Shown here in pieces: positions 35,181 through 46,683 of a DNA stretch of 64,000 bases. The first letter of the stretch is position 1. Every line of letters begins with the position of its first letter. The stretch is from Pseudomonas psychrophila (GTDB lineage Bacteria > Pseudomonadota > Gammaproteobacteria > Pseudomonadales > Pseudomonadaceae). Made by a program: the position numbers and the translations under genes. The notes beneath the pieces were generated by a model. It was not told the DNA's origin. It saw nothing but the letters and a program-made list of their open reading frames with translations, and ran no database searches. The stretch covers positions 620,001-684,000 of the forward strand of contig NZ_JYKZ01000001.1 of NCBI RefSeq assembly GCF_001043005.1, read 5' to 3'.

Positions 35181-37103
35181 ATGCGTCTGCTGCACACTGC
35201 GCCAATGCGCTATCTCCTGCTGTTGACTGGCTGTTGGCTGGCGACCTTTCTCATTACCCGGGGCGTTCTGCTGGTCACCCATCTGGGTGAGGCGGGTCAC
35301 AACTGGCTACCGGTGTTTGGCATTGGCTTGCTGTACGACCTCGGTTTTCTGGCCTATGCAGCCCTGCCGCTGGGCCTGTACCTGCTCCTGTGTCCGCCCG
35401 GCCTGTGGCGTCGTCGTGGTCATCAGTGGTTTTTGCAGGGCCTGTTGACCCTCAGTCTGTTTGCCATGTTGTTCACGGGCGTCGCCGAGTGGCTATTCTG
35501 GGATGAATTCGGCGTGCGCTTTAACTTTATCGCCGTGGACTACTTGGTCTACTCCGATGAAGTACTAAATAACGTACTGGAATCCTACCCCATTGGCATA
35601 CTGCTCGGCGGCATAGCCCTCAGTGCCATTGTGTTGAGCCTTGTTCTGCGCAAACCGTTCAACGCTGCCATGAATGCTCCTTTGCCGACCTTTGGCACAC
35701 GTATCGCCACCTTTGCCGGCCTGTTGCTGGTAGCCGGCCTGAGCCTGCAACTGCTCGATCAGGACGGGCCTCGTGGTCAAGGAGGCAATGCCTATCAGCA
35801 TGAACTGGCAAGCAACGGCCCGTATCAGTTCTTTGCCGCGTTCCGTAATAACGAGCTGGATTACCAGCAGTTCTACACCAGCCTGCCGACCGACGTGGTG
35901 GCCAAACAATTGCGCAAGGAGTTGACTGAGCCCAACGCGACTTTTGTAGGCCAGGACCCGCTGGATATTCGTCGCAATATCGACAACCCTGGAACTTCGC
36001 GTCAGCCCAACATTGTGCTGGTGACAATTGAAAGCTTCAGCGCCAAATATTTGGGCAGCAACGGTGATGGCCGCAATCTCACGCCACACCTGGATCAACT
36101 GCGCAAGGAGAGCCTGTACTTCAATAACTTTTATGCCACCGGGACCCGTACCGACCGTGGCCTGGAAGCCATAACCCTGGCCATTCCGCCGACGCCGGGG
36201 CGCTCCATCGTCAAGCGCATCGGCCGTGAAAGCGGCTTTGCCAGCCTGGGCCAGCAGCTGAACGCCGTGGGTTATGACAGCGTGTTCGTCTATGGCGGAC
36301 GCGGTTACTTTGACAACATGAACGCCTTTTTCAGCGGCAACGGTTACCGCGTCGTTGACCAAAGCAGCGTGAATGAAGCCGATATCCATTTCAAAAACGC
36401 GTGGGGCATGGCCGACGAAGATCTGTACCGTGAAACGCTGAAGCTGGCCGATATCAATTACGCGCAACAAAAACCGTTTTTACTGCAACTGATGACCACC
36501 TCGAACCACCGCCCCTACACCTACCCTGAAGGCCGGATCGACATCAAGTCGGGCAATGGCCGTGACGGCGCAGTGAAGTACACCGACTACGCCATCGGCC
36601 AGTTCCTTGAGCATGCGCGAAAAAAACCCTGGTTCGACAACACGATCTTTGTGTTCGTGGCCGATCACACGGCGGGTAGTGCCGGTAAGGAAGACTTGCC
36701 GATCACCAACTATCAGATCCCGCTGTTTATCTATGCGCCCAAACTGATCGAAGCGCGGGAGAACTCGCAACTGGCCAGCCAGATCGATCTGGCGCCAACC
36801 TTGCTCGGTTTGCTGAACCTGGATTACCAGTCGACCTTCTTTGGTCGCAACCTGCTGCAGGACAATCCGCTACCGCCGCGCGTGGTCGTGGGCAACTATC
36901 AGCACCTGGGTTTGTTTGACGGTAAAGACCTGGCCATTCTCAGCCCGCGTGAGGGGCTGCGCCGCCACGACGAAGCGCTGACAACCAGTATTGAGTCCCG
37001 CGTAACGGCGACCGATCCGTTGATTGAGCGGGCGATCACTTACTACCAGGCCGCCAGTCATGACTATAAAAAGCAATTGCTGGGCTGGAAGCCGGCGCAA
37101 TAA
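35181..37103 (+). CDS. LTA-synthase-like membrane sulfatase-fold phosphotransferase
   Basis: 640 residues. Five membrane helices occupy about residues 9-200, and a large periplasmic alkaline-phosphatase-fold domain follows (about 270-560). Active-site elements are NIVLVTIESFSAKY (metal site), the nucleophile Thr near 324 in ATGTRTDRGLEA, MTTSNHRPY and FVADHTAG. This architecture is that of LtaS/OpgB-like phosphoglycerol or phosphoethanolamine transferases. The acceptor in Pseudomonas is likely periplasmic glucan or lipopolysaccharide, not teichoic acid. AAGGAAAA lies before the ATG. It is divergent from colRS and has a ColR-box-like site, so ColRS may adjust the envelope through it. Confidence 0.85.
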   Translation: MRLLHTAPMRYLLLLTGCWLATFLITRGVLLVTHLGEAGHNWLPVFGIGLLYDLGFLAYAALPLGLYLLLCPPGLWRRRGHQWFLQGLLTLSLFAMLFTGVAEWLFWDEFGVRFNFIAVDYLVYSDEVLNNVLESYPIGILLGGIALSAIVLSLVLRKPFNAAMNAPLPTFGTRIATFAGLLLVAGLSLQLLDQDGPRGQGGNAYQHELASNGPYQFFAAFRNNELDYQQFYTSLPTDVVAKQLRKELTEPNATFVGQDPLDIRRNIDNPGTSRQPNIVLVTIESFSAKYLGSNGDGRNLTPHLDQLRKESLYFNNFYATGTRTDRGLEAITLAIPPTPGRSIVKRIGRESGFASLGQQLNAVGYDSVFVYGGRGYFDNMNAFFSGNGYRVVDQSSVNEADIHFKNAWGMADEDLYRETLKLADINYAQQKPFLLQLMTTSNHRPYTYPEGRIDIKSGNGRDGAVKYTDYAIGQFLEHARKKPWFDNTIFVFVADHTAGSAGKEDLPITNYQIPLFIYAPKLIEARENSQLASQIDLAPTLLGLLNLDYQSTFFGRNLLQDNPLPPRVVVGNYQHLGLFDGKDLAILSPREGLRRHDEALTTSIESRVTATDPLIERAITYYQAASHDYKKQLLGWKPAQ

Positions 37104-37106
37104 TGC

Positions 37107-37248
37107 TGTAGCCGCCTGCCGAAGGCTGAGATCGATTGCGAAGCGATCGCTGAATCAGCCAAGGTGATTTGATTGAATACCCGTGATCCGTGATTTCACG
37201 ACGGCTACGCCGCCGATCGCAGCCTCTCCCCGCTCGGCAGCGGCCACA
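37107..37248. repeat. TGTAGCCGC-bounded repeat element (142 bp)
   Basis: The left end TGTAGCCGCCTGCCGAAGGC and the right end CTCGGCAGCGGCCACA are imperfect inverted repeats. The interior has ATCGCTTCG-type palindromes and no coding potential. The same ends bound the 146-bp element at 49250. It lies just after the LTA-synthase-like gene. Confidence 0.7.
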
Positions 37249-37304
37249 CGGTGAAGGCATTTCGTAGCCGTTGAGACAAATAGCCAAACGCGGTTAGCCC
37301 GCAC

Positions 37305-37341
37305 AAAAAAGCCCCGCCTGATTACTCAGGCGGGGCTTTTG
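37305..37341. terminator. Bidirectional rho-independent terminator
   Basis: AGCCCCGCCTGA and TCAGGCGGGGCT form a long stem flanked by an A-run and a T-run, so it works on both strands. It lies 20 bases past the groEL stop and also ends the LTA-synthase-like transcript. Confidence 0.93.
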
Positions 37342-37361
37342 CGTATCGGGGTAAGGCTGGC

Positions 37362-39017
<1,656 letters not shown>

Positions 39018-39054
39018 TTAAATACTTTGTAGTAACGGGAAAAGGAGCGGGAGA

Positions 39055-39348
39055 TCAGCCTTCGATTACAGCGAGAATCTCGTTCTCAGCCATAACCAGC
39101 AGGTCTTCGCCGTCGACTTTCACAGTGTTGCTGCCGGAGTAAGGGCCGAACACAACCTTGTCACCCACTTTCACGGCCAGCGCACGTACTTCACCGTTGT
39201 CCAGAACTCGGCCAGTACCGACAGCGAGAATCTCACCGCTGTTGGCTTTTTCGGCAGCAGAACCCGGCAGAACGATACCGCCAGCGGTTTTCTTTTCTTC
39301 TTCGCTGCGACGGATTACGACGCGGTCATGCAGAGGACGAAGCTTCAT
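39055..39348 (-). CDS. groS: Co-chaperonin GroES
   Basis: 97 residues, full length. Start [14 protein letters not shown] and the mobile loop [19 protein letters not shown] that contacts GroEL are present. An AGGAGAGATCGAC leader precedes the ATG. First gene of the groESL operon; an upstream sequence resembles a heat-shock promoter, and a hairpin stands in the leader. Confidence 0.98.
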   Translation of the reverse strand: MKLRPLHDRVVIRRSEEEKKTAGGIVLPGSAAEKANSGEILAVGTGRVLDNGEVRALAVKVGDKVVFGPYSGSNTVKVDGEDLLVMAENEILAVIEG

Positions 39349-39379
39349 TGTCGATCTCTCCTAATTGTGGTGTTCATCG

Positions 39380-39397
39380 GCCGGTGTCAATACCGGC
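39380..39397 (-). promoter_or_regulatory. Leader hairpin upstream of groES
   Basis: GCCGGT and ACCGGC form a perfect 6-bp stem around ATTGAC (minus-strand reading), 32 bases before the groES ATG. It would be in the 5' untranslated region if the promoter is upstream. Significance unknown. Confidence 0.35.
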
Positions 39398-39479
39398 GGG
39401 GTTTGCAAGTCCGGAAATGCCGGGTGCGATTCGCTGAAGGGGTTGTGCTGTTGCCAGTAAAACCCTGCGGTGTCCGTTA

Positions 39480-39508
39480 CATAAGGGCGCATCCACTTAT
39501 TACAAGGG
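39480..39508 (-). promoter_or_regulatory. Candidate sigma-32 promoter of groESL
   Basis: On the minus strand CCCTTGTAA resembles the heat-shock -35 element and CCCTTATG resembles the -10 element, about 13 bases apart. It lies roughly 130 bases before groES. The match is partial. Confidence 0.3.
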
Positions 39509-39540
39509 CACACCCATGAAATTTTTAAACTGTTGCCTGG

Positions 39541-39575
39541 CCCAAAAACAAACACGGCACCCAAGGTGCCGTGTT
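39541..39575 (-). terminator. Rho-independent terminator of fxsA
   Basis: AACACGGCACC and GGTGCCGTGTT form a perfect 11-bp stem with a 3-base loop, followed on the minus strand by TGTTTTTGG. It lies about 15 bases past the fxsA stop. Confidence 0.88.
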
Positions 39576-39590
39576 GATAACGCCAATGCC

Positions 39591-40064
39591 TTATTTGTCG
39601 CGGTGTTCGAACTCGCCTTCGATCACATTGGGCTCACGCCCCAAAGGCTGCTGGGAGCGTGGACGGGCTGCGGCCTCGAAATCATCCGCAAACGCACGCT
39701 GGCGAATGGCTTGTTCTTCTGCACGCTTGCGCAGACGGTTGACCAGAAAACGACGAACCGGCGGAAATAGCAACAGCAGACCGGCTGCATCGCTAATAAA
39801 GCCCGGAAGCACCAGAAGACCGCCACCCAAGGCCAGCATCAGGCCTTCAAGCATTTGCTGAGCAGGCAGTTCGCCGCGATTGAGGCTTTCACGCGCTCGA
39901 AGCGCCGTGGCCAGACCTGCAACACGAACCACCAGAACACCCAGCATCGAGCCGGCAATGATCAGCAGCAACGCAGGGAAAAACCCGATAGCGGTGCTGA
40001 CCTTGAAAAAGACGTACAGCTCTAGCACTGGAAACAACAGAAAGAGCAATAGAAAAGCGCGCAT
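39591..40064 (-). CDS. fxsA: FxsA-family membrane protein
   Basis: 157 residues from the ATG at 40064 (preceded by GGAGAGGAATC). Membrane helices at about 1-20, 24-47 and 70-95 match the FxsA family, with LLLLFLLFPVLELYVFFKV near the start and GGLLLVLPGFISDAAGLLLL. The cytoplasmic tail is charged (RKRAEEQAIRQRAFADDFE). E. coli FxsA, when overproduced, relieves exclusion of phage T7 by the F plasmid; the normal role is unknown. The position next to groES is the usual one in pseudomonads. Confidence 0.9.
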   Translation of the reverse strand: MRAFLLLFLLFPVLELYVFFKVSTAIGFFPALLLIIAGSMLGVLVVRVAGLATALRARESLNRGELPAQQMLEGLMLALGGGLLVLPGFISDAAGLLLLFPPVRRFLVNRLRKRAEEQAIRQRAFADDFEAAARPRSQQPLGREPNVIEGEFEHRDK

Positions 40065-40135
40065 CAAATGATTCCTCTCCGGAAGAATATCTTCCAACCC
40101 AATATAGATGACGGCGCGCCTCGCCAAATTCAAGG

Positions 40136-40861
40136 CTATGCCGTCTGTTTTTTCGGCCACTCGCTTGCACGTGCCAATAAAACCAATGCTTCGCGCACCT
40201 GTGTCGAAGTATTGCATGGCTCGGGAAAGCCCAACCAATGCAGGCCTTCACCTATACGCAAATGCATGCCTTCGCTGTCGATACCCACCAGCGTAGCTGG
40301 CGCTGTATGCGGTAGCCCGGTCAATGTGACGTAATGCTCGATGGCGTTGGCGTGGTCGCTGTTCATGTGGTCCACCATGCGCACCTCGACCTGCCCGGCA
40401 AAGGGATTGGCCAGCGTGACTTGATCCAGCCAGTGAATCGCCCCGAAGCCACCTATATAACGGTGCCTGACCGGGTTAAGCACCCAAAAATCGAAATCAT
40501 GGGCAGTGTCATAGCCCCTGGCTTCAGGGAAGTAGCGGTAGTAACGCTCAGCGGCAGCTGTAATGGCTGCAGCCTCGGTCAACTGCTCGGCTTCGGCCAG
40601 GTACGTCAGGCGCCCAACGGCCTGGACATCTTCAGCCCCACGCTCGCCGACCATCAAGGAGCACTTGGGATCCTTGCGCAGATTATGGGTGTGCTGGGCA
40701 ATACGGCTGATCAAAATCAGCGGCCGCCCCTGGTCATCCAGGCAGTAAGGCACCACGGAGCCAAACGGAAAACCCGGCATGGCCTTGGACTGGGTCGACA
40801 GGGCGCCACGGTATTCCTTGAGCAGTAATTCTCGGGCATGCTTGGCAGCTTCAACGCTCAA
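40136..40861 (-). CDS. HugZ-family heme-utilisation protein / PNPOx-like split barrel
   Basis: 241 residues in two domains. Residues about 5-150 form a pyridoxamine-phosphate-oxidase-like split barrel ([23 protein letters not shown]). Residues about 160-235 form the DUF2470 domain with the heme-binding-type motif [17 protein letters not shown]. This arrangement is that of HugZ-like heme oxygenases, but flavin-binding or non-enzymatic relatives also exist, so heme breakdown is not proven. No heme-uptake gene is adjacent. Divergent from the SDR gene at 40915. Confidence 0.82.
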   Translation of the reverse strand: MSVEAAKHARELLLKEYRGALSTQSKAMPGFPFGSVVPYCLDDQGRPLILISRIAQHTHNLRKDPKCSLMVGERGAEDVQAVGRLTYLAEAEQLTEAAAITAAAERYYRYFPEARGYDTAHDFDFWVLNPVRHRYIGGFGAIHWLDQVTLANPFAGQVEVRMVDHMNSDHANAIEHYVTLTGLPHTAPATLVGIDSEGMHLRIGEGLHWLGFPEPCNTSTQVREALVLLARASEWPKKQTA

Positions 40862-40914
40862 CTTATGACTCCTTAATAAAAAATCCGTCGATAACGGTCG
40901 AGATCAGGGCACTC

Positions 40915-41673
40915 ATGCAACTTAAAGACAAAGTAATCATTATCACTGGCGGCTGCCAAGGGCTGGGTCGTGCCATGGCTGAGTATCTGGCTGCCAAGGG
41001 CGCCAGGCTGGCACTGGTCGACCTCAATCCGGAAAAGCTCGAATTGGCAGTCGCAGCCTGTCAGGCGCACGGTGTCGAAGCCCGAGCCTACCTGTGTAAC
41101 GTTGCTGACGAAGAACAGGTTACGCAAACCGTTGCCCAGATTGCAGAAGATTTTGGTGCGATTAACGGTCTCGTAAACAACGCCGGTATTTTGCGTGACG
41201 GGCTGCTGCTCAAGGTCAAGGACGGGGTGATGACCAAGATGAGCCTGGCGCAATGGCAGGCGGTAATCGACGTCAACCTGACCGGCGTTTTCCTGTGCAC
41301 CCGTGAGGTCGCGGCGAAAATGATCGAGCTCAACAGTCAGGGCGCGATTATCAACATTTCGTCGATCTCGCGCGCAGGTAACGTCGGCCAGACCAACTAC
41401 TCGGCAGCCAAGGCCGGCGTTGCCGCAGCCACGGTGACCTGGGCCAAAGAGTTGTCACGCTACGGCATTCGAGTGGCCGGGATTGCCCCGGGTTTTATCG
41501 AAACCGAAATGACCCTGGGCATGAAACCCGAAGCCCTCGAAAAGATGACTTCCGGCATCCCGTTGAAGCGCATGGGCAAAGTTGAAGAAATCGCCCATTC
41601 CGCGGCCTACATTTTTGAGAACGACTACTACACCGGGCGGATTTTGGAGCTTGATGGCGGCTTGCGGATCTAG
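40915..41673 (+). CDS. SDR-family oxidoreductase (FabG-like)
   Basis: 252 residues of the classical short-chain dehydrogenase type. Cofactor motif [17 protein letters not shown] and DLNPEKL, whose Asp points to NAD(H). The structural NNAG is in [11 protein letters not shown]. The active site has Ser in [13 protein letters not shown] and Tyr-x3-Lys in [12 protein letters not shown]. The sequence GFIETEMT follows. Substrate unknown; FabG-type 3-oxoacyl reduction is one possibility, but the gene is not in a fatty-acid cluster. Confidence 0.88.
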   Translation: MQLKDKVIIITGGCQGLGRAMAEYLAAKGARLALVDLNPEKLELAVAACQAHGVEARAYLCNVADEEQVTQTVAQIAEDFGAINGLVNNAGILRDGLLLKVKDGVMTKMSLAQWQAVIDVNLTGVFLCTREVAAKMIELNSQGAIINISSISRAGNVGQTNYSAAKAGVAAATVTWAKELSRYGIRVAGIAPGFIETEMTLGMKPEALEKMTSGIPLKRMGKVEEIAHSAAYIFENDYYTGRILELDGGLRI

Positions 41674-41682
41674 GCCCAAACA

Positions 41683-41728
41683 CTGTAGCCGCTGCCGCAG
41701 GCTGCGATGGGCGGCGCAGCGGCTACAG
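41683..41728. repeat. TGTAGC-type inverted repeat (short)
   Basis: CTGTAGCCGCTGC and GCGCAGCGGCTACAG form a long stem around CGCAGGCTGCGATGGGC, just past the SDR stop and before the convergent DUF481 gene. Same family as 37107 and 49250; possible transcription end for both genes. Confidence 0.75.
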
Positions 41729-41740
41729 ATGTATGAGCTA

Positions 41741-42754
41741 TTACCAGGTCACGCCAAACCCCATGGTGTAGCGAGTCTTGTTGAGGGAGTTATCAGAGCC
41801 GCTTGAACCACCAATCAGGTCTTTCTCGGCCTTGAGATTGAGCGATGCCCATTCCGTCACCTTGTAACGCAAGCCGATTTCGGAATCGAGGCTGTAGTCC
41901 GACGTACTCTCCAGTGACTTGCCCAACTCACCGTTGGTGAAGATCGAAACAGTCTTGCCCATCAAATAGCGGTTGTAATCCCACTTCATGGCCAGCGAGT
42001 AGAAGTTATCTTTCTTGCCGTCTGAATACTCATAGTCCGTGCGGTTGATCAGCGAACCCAGGGAGAATGCACCCAGTTCGTCATCCCAAAACTGGTAGCC
42101 CGGCCCCGTACCGATGGTGCGCTGGCGGGAAACGTCTTCGACTTTGTCACGGTTATAGGCCAGTCGACCTTGCCAATACCACTTGTCATCGATGAAGTGG
42201 TCAAGTGCGTATTCGGCGGTCCAGTTGTCCGTGGTTACTACATCGTTCTGAAACTCGCGGTTGTATTCGCCTTCGGCGTTATGACGCCAGGCCCCATGAC
42301 GAGCGGTGGTTTTGAAATCGATGTCGTAATCGTCGGTATCCTTGTCGGCCCGCTTGTAGTCCAGCGCAACATCGACATTGCCCTTCCAGACCAGGTCTTC
42401 GATCACCGGCTTGGGCTTGAGGATTTGCTGGATGCTGGCCAGTTCTACGGTTTTCGGCGCTTCACCATTGGCCAAGGTCACGCTGCCATCTTCGGCTGCC
42501 TGCAATGACTTGGCTTTTTCTCCGGTGTAGGCATCCTGCTTGACCAACAACTCCTGATCGCTTTCAAGGGTTTTGACCTGTTTCCAGTCAATGGGGACGG
42601 CACCGGCGTATTCGGTCTGGATCAGTAACTTGCCACCATCGAATACTTTGATCTTGCCGGTCAGACGGTCGCCATTTTTCAACCACACCGTATCGGCAAG
42701 CACGGGCGCGGAAACACTCAGGACAGCAAGGCACAACAGGGTTTTGGACAGCAT
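41741..42754 (-). CDS. DUF481 outer-membrane protein (YdiY-like)
   Basis: 337 residues from the ATG at 42754. A signal peptide (about 1-20, ending APVLA) is followed by an N-terminal part DTVWLKNGDRLTGKIKVFDG. From about residue 115 on, alternating hydrophobic/aromatic residues suggest a beta-barrel, and the protein ends TRYTMGFGVTW with a terminal aromatic residue, as outer-membrane barrels do. This fits DUF481. Function unknown; E. coli YdiY is acid-inducible. Divergent from the ATL gene. Confidence 0.85.
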   Translation of the reverse strand: MLSKTLLCLAVLSVSAPVLADTVWLKNGDRLTGKIKVFDGGKLLIQTEYAGAVPIDWKQVKTLESDQELLVKQDAYTGEKAKSLQAAEDGSVTLANGEAPKTVELASIQQILKPKPVIEDLVWKGNVDVALDYKRADKDTDDYDIDFKTTARHGAWRHNAEGEYNREFQNDVVTTDNWTAEYALDHFIDDKWYWQGRLAYNRDKVEDVSRQRTIGTGPGYQFWDDELGAFSLGSLINRTDYEYSDGKKDNFYSLAMKWDYNRYLMGKTVSIFTNGELGKSLESTSDYSLDSEIGLRYKVTEWASLNLKAEKDLIGGSSGSDNSLNKTRYTMGFGVTW

Positions 42755-42905
42755 AAGCAAATGCGAAACTCAGGATTGCGAAAGGATGCCGGCATTATCC
42801 CCATGGACACGCCCTTGAGAAAGAAAGACCGGCTCATTGTGCTGGAGTTCCTTCTATAGTTCAGTTAACAGAACAAGCCCCCCACCCTATGACCAGAAGT
42901 CCGCC

Positions 42906-43259
42906 GTGAGCACACCTATCGACGCCCCTCAAACCCCAGCCGACATTCGCCGTACTGCACTGTATTCAACGTTAATGATGGTGCCCGAAGGTTACGTGGT
43001 GTCCTACGGCCAGCTTGCCGAATTTGCCGGACTGGGCCGGGCTGCACGCTGGGTCGGGCGAACGCTCAGCCAACTCCCCGAAGGCACGCGCCTGCCCTGG
43101 CACAGGGTTCTCGCCGCGGGTGGACGTATCAGCTTACCGGCAGGCAGCCCGTCCGGTGACGAACAGCGCGCACGCTTACGGGCCGAAGGCTTGAGCATCA
43201 TGAATAATCGTGTGGATATGCGACGTCATGGCTGGCGCCCGATAGAGCACTGCGGTTAG
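42906..43259 (+). CDS. Alkyltransferase-like DNA-repair protein (ATL)
   Basis: 117 residues of the MGMT DNA-binding domain family. It contains MVPEGYVVSYGQLAEFAGL and the helix-turn-helix region with Arg finger GRAARWVGRTLSQ. At the place of the alkyl-accepting Cys (PCHR) it has PWHRVLAAGG, so it cannot transfer alkyl groups and should act as an ATL. ATLs bind bulky O6-alkylguanine and recruit nucleotide excision repair. The start is most likely the GTG at 42906; the ATG nearby at 42888 is in another frame. Confidence 0.88.
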   Translation: MSTPIDAPQTPADIRRTALYSTLMMVPEGYVVSYGQLAEFAGLGRAARWVGRTLSQLPEGTRLPWHRVLAAGGRISLPAGSPSGDEQRARLRAEGLSIMNNRVDMRRHGWRPIEHCG

Positions 43260-43301
43260 AGTGCGCCCTTTGTTTCCGCAACCAGAGGCAGACTCCAGTC
43301 C

Positions 43302-44846
43302 ATGCCCCGTAAAACCTGGCGCGAAGCGCTAGCTGCCTATTCCAGCCCCTCAACCCTTGTGCTGTTACTGCTCGGCTTTGCCGCCGGTTTACCGTACATG
43401 CTGGTTTTTTCAACGCTCTCCGTGTGGCTGCGCGAAGCCGGTGTGGCTCGTGAAACCATTGGCTATGCGAGCTTGATCGGGTTGGCCTACGCCTTTAAAT
43501 GGGTGTGGTCCCCGCTCCTGGACCAATGGCGTTTACCGCTGCTCGGAAAACTGGGCAGGCGTCGTTCATGGCTGGTGCTGTCGCAGTCGCTGGTGATCCT
43601 GGGCCTGATCGGCATGGGCTTTTGCGACCCGCAAAAACACCTTTCCTGGCTGATTGCCATTGCGGTTGTTGTGTCTTTCGCTTCGGCGACCCAGGACATT
43701 GCTGTCGATGCCTATCGCCTGGAAATTGCAGAAGACAATCGCCAGGCCGCGCTTGCGGCCAGTTATATGTCCGGGTATCGCGTGGCTGCCCTGCTGGCCA
43801 CCGCGGGTGCCCTGTTTTTTGCCGAAGGCTTCGGCTCGACAGGCTTTAACTATAAGCACTCGGCCTGGACCGGCACCTATGTGCTGTTCGGCCTGCTGAT
43901 GGTGCCTGCGCTGCTGACCACCTTGTTCATGCGTGAGCCGCCGGTACCGCTGCGTACCCAACTGTCGGCCGGTCGCTACAGCTTTGGTCACCAATTGGCG
44001 TCTGTATTTGTACTGATCGTATTGCTGGTTTCAGTTCCGGCCATGTTCACCCAGCTCTACAACACCGATTTTGCAGGTGTGCTGTTTGAAGGCGTCAGCC
44101 CAATGACACTGGTGCTGGAGGATCGGGCCTTTCTGCGGGCCATCCTGTACACCCTGCTTACGGTGTTGTGCCTGTCGACCATTGGGCGACGCGGGCTGGC
44201 CCCAGTACTGACACCGGTTAATGACTTTATCCTGCGTTATCGCTGGCAAGCCCTTCTACTGCTTGGCCTGATTGCCACCTATCGCATGTCTGACACGGTC
44301 ATGGGTGTCATGGCCAACGTGTTCTACATCGACCAGGGTTTCACCAAGGATCAGATCGCCGGTGTCAGCAAGATCTTCGGCTTGATCATGACCCTTGTCG
44401 GCGCCGGCATGGGCGGCTTGCTCATCGTGCGCTTCGGCATTTTGCCGATCCTGCTGATTGGCGGGGCGGCATCGGCAAGTACCAACCTGCTGTTTATGTT
44501 GCTGGCGGACATGGGCCCGAACCTAGACATGCTGATTGTCACTATTTCACTCGACAACTTCAGCTCCGGCCTCGCCACCTCTGCGTTCGTTGCCTACCTG
44601 TCCAGCCTGACCAACCTCAAGTTTTCCGCTACCCAGTACGCTCTGCTCAGTTCCATCATGCTGTTGCTGCCACGTTTGATGGGCGGCTATTCAGGGGTGC
44701 TGGTCGAGAAGTTCGGCTACCACAACTTCTTTATAATTACGGCTCTGATGGGCATCCCCACTTTGCTGCTGATCAGCCTGCACTGGTTTCAGGAAAGCCG
44801 CCGGGCACGCCTCAACCCGCCAGTAAACCTCGAAAAAACTCCGTAA
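43302..44846 (+). CDS. ampG: Muropeptide permease AmpG
   Basis: MFS permease of 514 residues with about 14 hydrophobic segments. It brings GlcNAc-anhydro-muropeptides back into the cytoplasm for cell-wall recycling and so affects AmpC beta-lactamase induction. Family hallmarks are [23 protein letters not shown] at the start, [29 protein letters not shown] and [14 protein letters not shown] in the central part. The DNA-repair ATL gene lies 42 bp upstream and may share a transcript. Confidence 0.9.
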   Translation: MPRKTWREALAAYSSPSTLVLLLLGFAAGLPYMLVFSTLSVWLREAGVARETIGYASLIGLAYAFKWVWSPLLDQWRLPLLGKLGRRRSWLVLSQSLVILGLIGMGFCDPQKHLSWLIAIAVVVSFASATQDIAVDAYRLEIAEDNRQAALAASYMSGYRVAALLATAGALFFAEGFGSTGFNYKHSAWTGTYVLFGLLMVPALLTTLFMREPPVPLRTQLSAGRYSFGHQLASVFVLIVLLVSVPAMFTQLYNTDFAGVLFEGVSPMTLVLEDRAFLRAILYTLLTVLCLSTIGRRGLAPVLTPVNDFILRYRWQALLLLGLIATYRMSDTVMGVMANVFYIDQGFTKDQIAGVSKIFGLIMTLVGAGMGGLLIVRFGILPILLIGGAASASTNLLFMLLADMGPNLDMLIVTISLDNFSSGLATSAFVAYLSSLTNLKFSATQYALLSSIMLLLPRLMGGYSGVLVEKFGYHNFFIITALMGIPTLLLISLHWFQESRRARLNPPVNLEKTP

Positions 44847-44950
44847 AACCCAGGGGGAGCCCACCTCCCCCCTCCCACCCTGTACGCAGCCACGTCTCGC
44901 CCGTACAATGCCCAGTCATTTCTAGTCATCAGCAACGGCAACGACTAACC

Positions 44951-46666
44951 ATGCGCACCAGCCAATATTTGCTCGCCACACAGAAAGAAACGCCTTCCGA
45001 TGCGGTCGTTATCAGCCACCAGCTGATGCTGCGCGCCGGCATGATTCGCAAACTTGCTTCCGGCCTGTACACCTGGCTGCCCATGGGCCTGCGGATCATG
45101 CGCAAGGCTGAAGCCATTGTTCGCGAAGAAATGAACGCTGCTGGCGCTCTGGAAGTGCTGATGCCGAGCATCCAGCCGGCTGAGCTGTGGCAAGAGTCCG
45201 GTCGCTGGGAAGAGTACGGCGCCGAACTGCTGCGCCTGAAAGATCGCCACGGTCGCGAGTTCTGCGTAGGCCCGACCCACGAAGAAGTCATCACCGATCT
45301 GTGCCGCAACGAGCTGAACAGCTACAAGCAGTTGCCGATCAATCTGTATCAGATCCAGACCAAATTCCGTGACGAAACACGCCCGCGCTTTGGTTTGATG
45401 CGCGGCCGCGAGTTCATCATGAAGGACGCCTATTCGTTCCACGTCGACAACGCTTCGCTGCAGGTCACTTATGATCGCATGCACGAAGCCTACTGCAAGA
45501 TATTCACCCGTCTGGGCCTGAACTTCCGCCCGGTTGAAGCGGACAACGGCTCCATCGGCGGTGCCGGCTCCCACGAGTTCCACGTTCTGGCAGAGTCTGG
45601 CGAAGACGACATCGTGTTCAGCAATGGTTCCGACTACGCAGCCAACATCGAAAAAGCCGAAGCCGTCCCTGTCGAAACGTCGCGCCCTGCGGCCACCCAG
45701 GAACTACGCCTGGTCGACACGCCAGATGCCAAAACCATCGCCCAACTGGTCGAAGGCTATGACCTGCCCATCGAAAAAACCGTCAAGACCCTGATCGTTC
45801 ACGCCGCCGAAGAAGGCAAGCTGATCGCACTGGTTATTCGCGGTGATCACGAACTCAACGAAATCAAGGCCGGCAACCACCCATTGGTAGCAAGTCCGCT
45901 GGTCATGGCTTCGGATGCAGAACTGCGTGACGCCATAGGCGCCGGCGCGGGCTCCCTGGGCCCGCTGAACCTGCCACTGCCGTGCATCATCGACCGTTCG
46001 GTCGAATTGATGAGCGACTTCGGCGTGGGTGCCAACATCGATGACAAGCACTACTTCGGCGTGAACTGGGAGCGCGATCTACCGGTTCCTGCCATTGCCG
46101 ACTTGCGCAACGTAGTCGCTGGCGACCCAAGCCCGGATGGCAAGGGCACGCTGGAAATCAAGCGTGGTATCGAAGTGGGTCACATCTTCCAGCTGGGCAC
46201 CAAATACAGCGAAGCGATGAAGTGCCAGGTGCTGGGCGAAAACGGCAAGCCGGTAACGCTGGCAATGGGTTGCTACGGCATCGGTGTTTCCCGCGTCGTG
46301 GCAGCAGCCATCGAGCAGAACAACGACGAGCGCGGCATTATCTGGAGTGACGCTCTGGCTCCGTTCCAGGTGGCACTTGTACCTCTGCGCTACGAAACCG
46401 AAGCCGTACGTGAAGCCACCGACAAGCTCTACGCCGAACTGACGGCCGCAGGCTTTGAAGTGTTGCTGGACGATCGCGACAAGAAAACCAGCCCAGGTAT
46501 CAAGTTCGCCGACATGGAACTGATCGGCATCCCTCACCGGATCGTAGTCAGTGACCGTGGCCTTGCAGAAGGCAATCTGGAATACAAGAGCCGCACCGAA
46601 GCAGAGCCACAAGCCCTGCCCGTTGCTGATGTGCTTGCCTTCCTTCAAGCCCGTATCGCTCGCTGA
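44951..46666 (+). CDS. proS: Prolyl-tRNA synthetase
   Basis: 571 residues, the standard bacterial long form with an editing insertion. Class II motif 1 is in [17 protein letters not shown], motif 2 in [20 protein letters not shown], and motif 3 in [18 protein letters not shown]. The INS editing domain lies between motifs 2 and 3 (about 230-380). The anticodon-binding domain ends the protein. Charges tRNA-Pro. Confidence 0.97.
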   Translation: MRTSQYLLATQKETPSDAVVISHQLMLRAGMIRKLASGLYTWLPMGLRIMRKAEAIVREEMNAAGALEVLMPSIQPAELWQESGRWEEYGAELLRLKDRHGREFCVGPTHEEVITDLCRNELNSYKQLPINLYQIQTKFRDETRPRFGLMRGREFIMKDAYSFHVDNASLQVTYDRMHEAYCKIFTRLGLNFRPVEADNGSIGGAGSHEFHVLAESGEDDIVFSNGSDYAANIEKAEAVPVETSRPAATQELRLVDTPDAKTIAQLVEGYDLPIEKTVKTLIVHAAEEGKLIALVIRGDHELNEIKAGNHPLVASPLVMASDAELRDAIGAGAGSLGPLNLPLPCIIDRSVELMSDFGVGANIDDKHYFGVNWERDLPVPAIADLRNVVAGDPSPDGKGTLEIKRGIEVGHIFQLGTKYSEAMKCQVLGENGKPVTLAMGCYGIGVSRVVAAAIEQNNDERGIIWSDALAPFQVALVPLRYETEAVREATDKLYAELTAAGFEVLLDDRDKKTSPGIKFADMELIGIPHRIVVSDRGLAEGNLEYKSRTEAEPQALPVADVLAFLQARIAR

Positions 46667-46683
46667 AACCAGATAGAGGCGTC

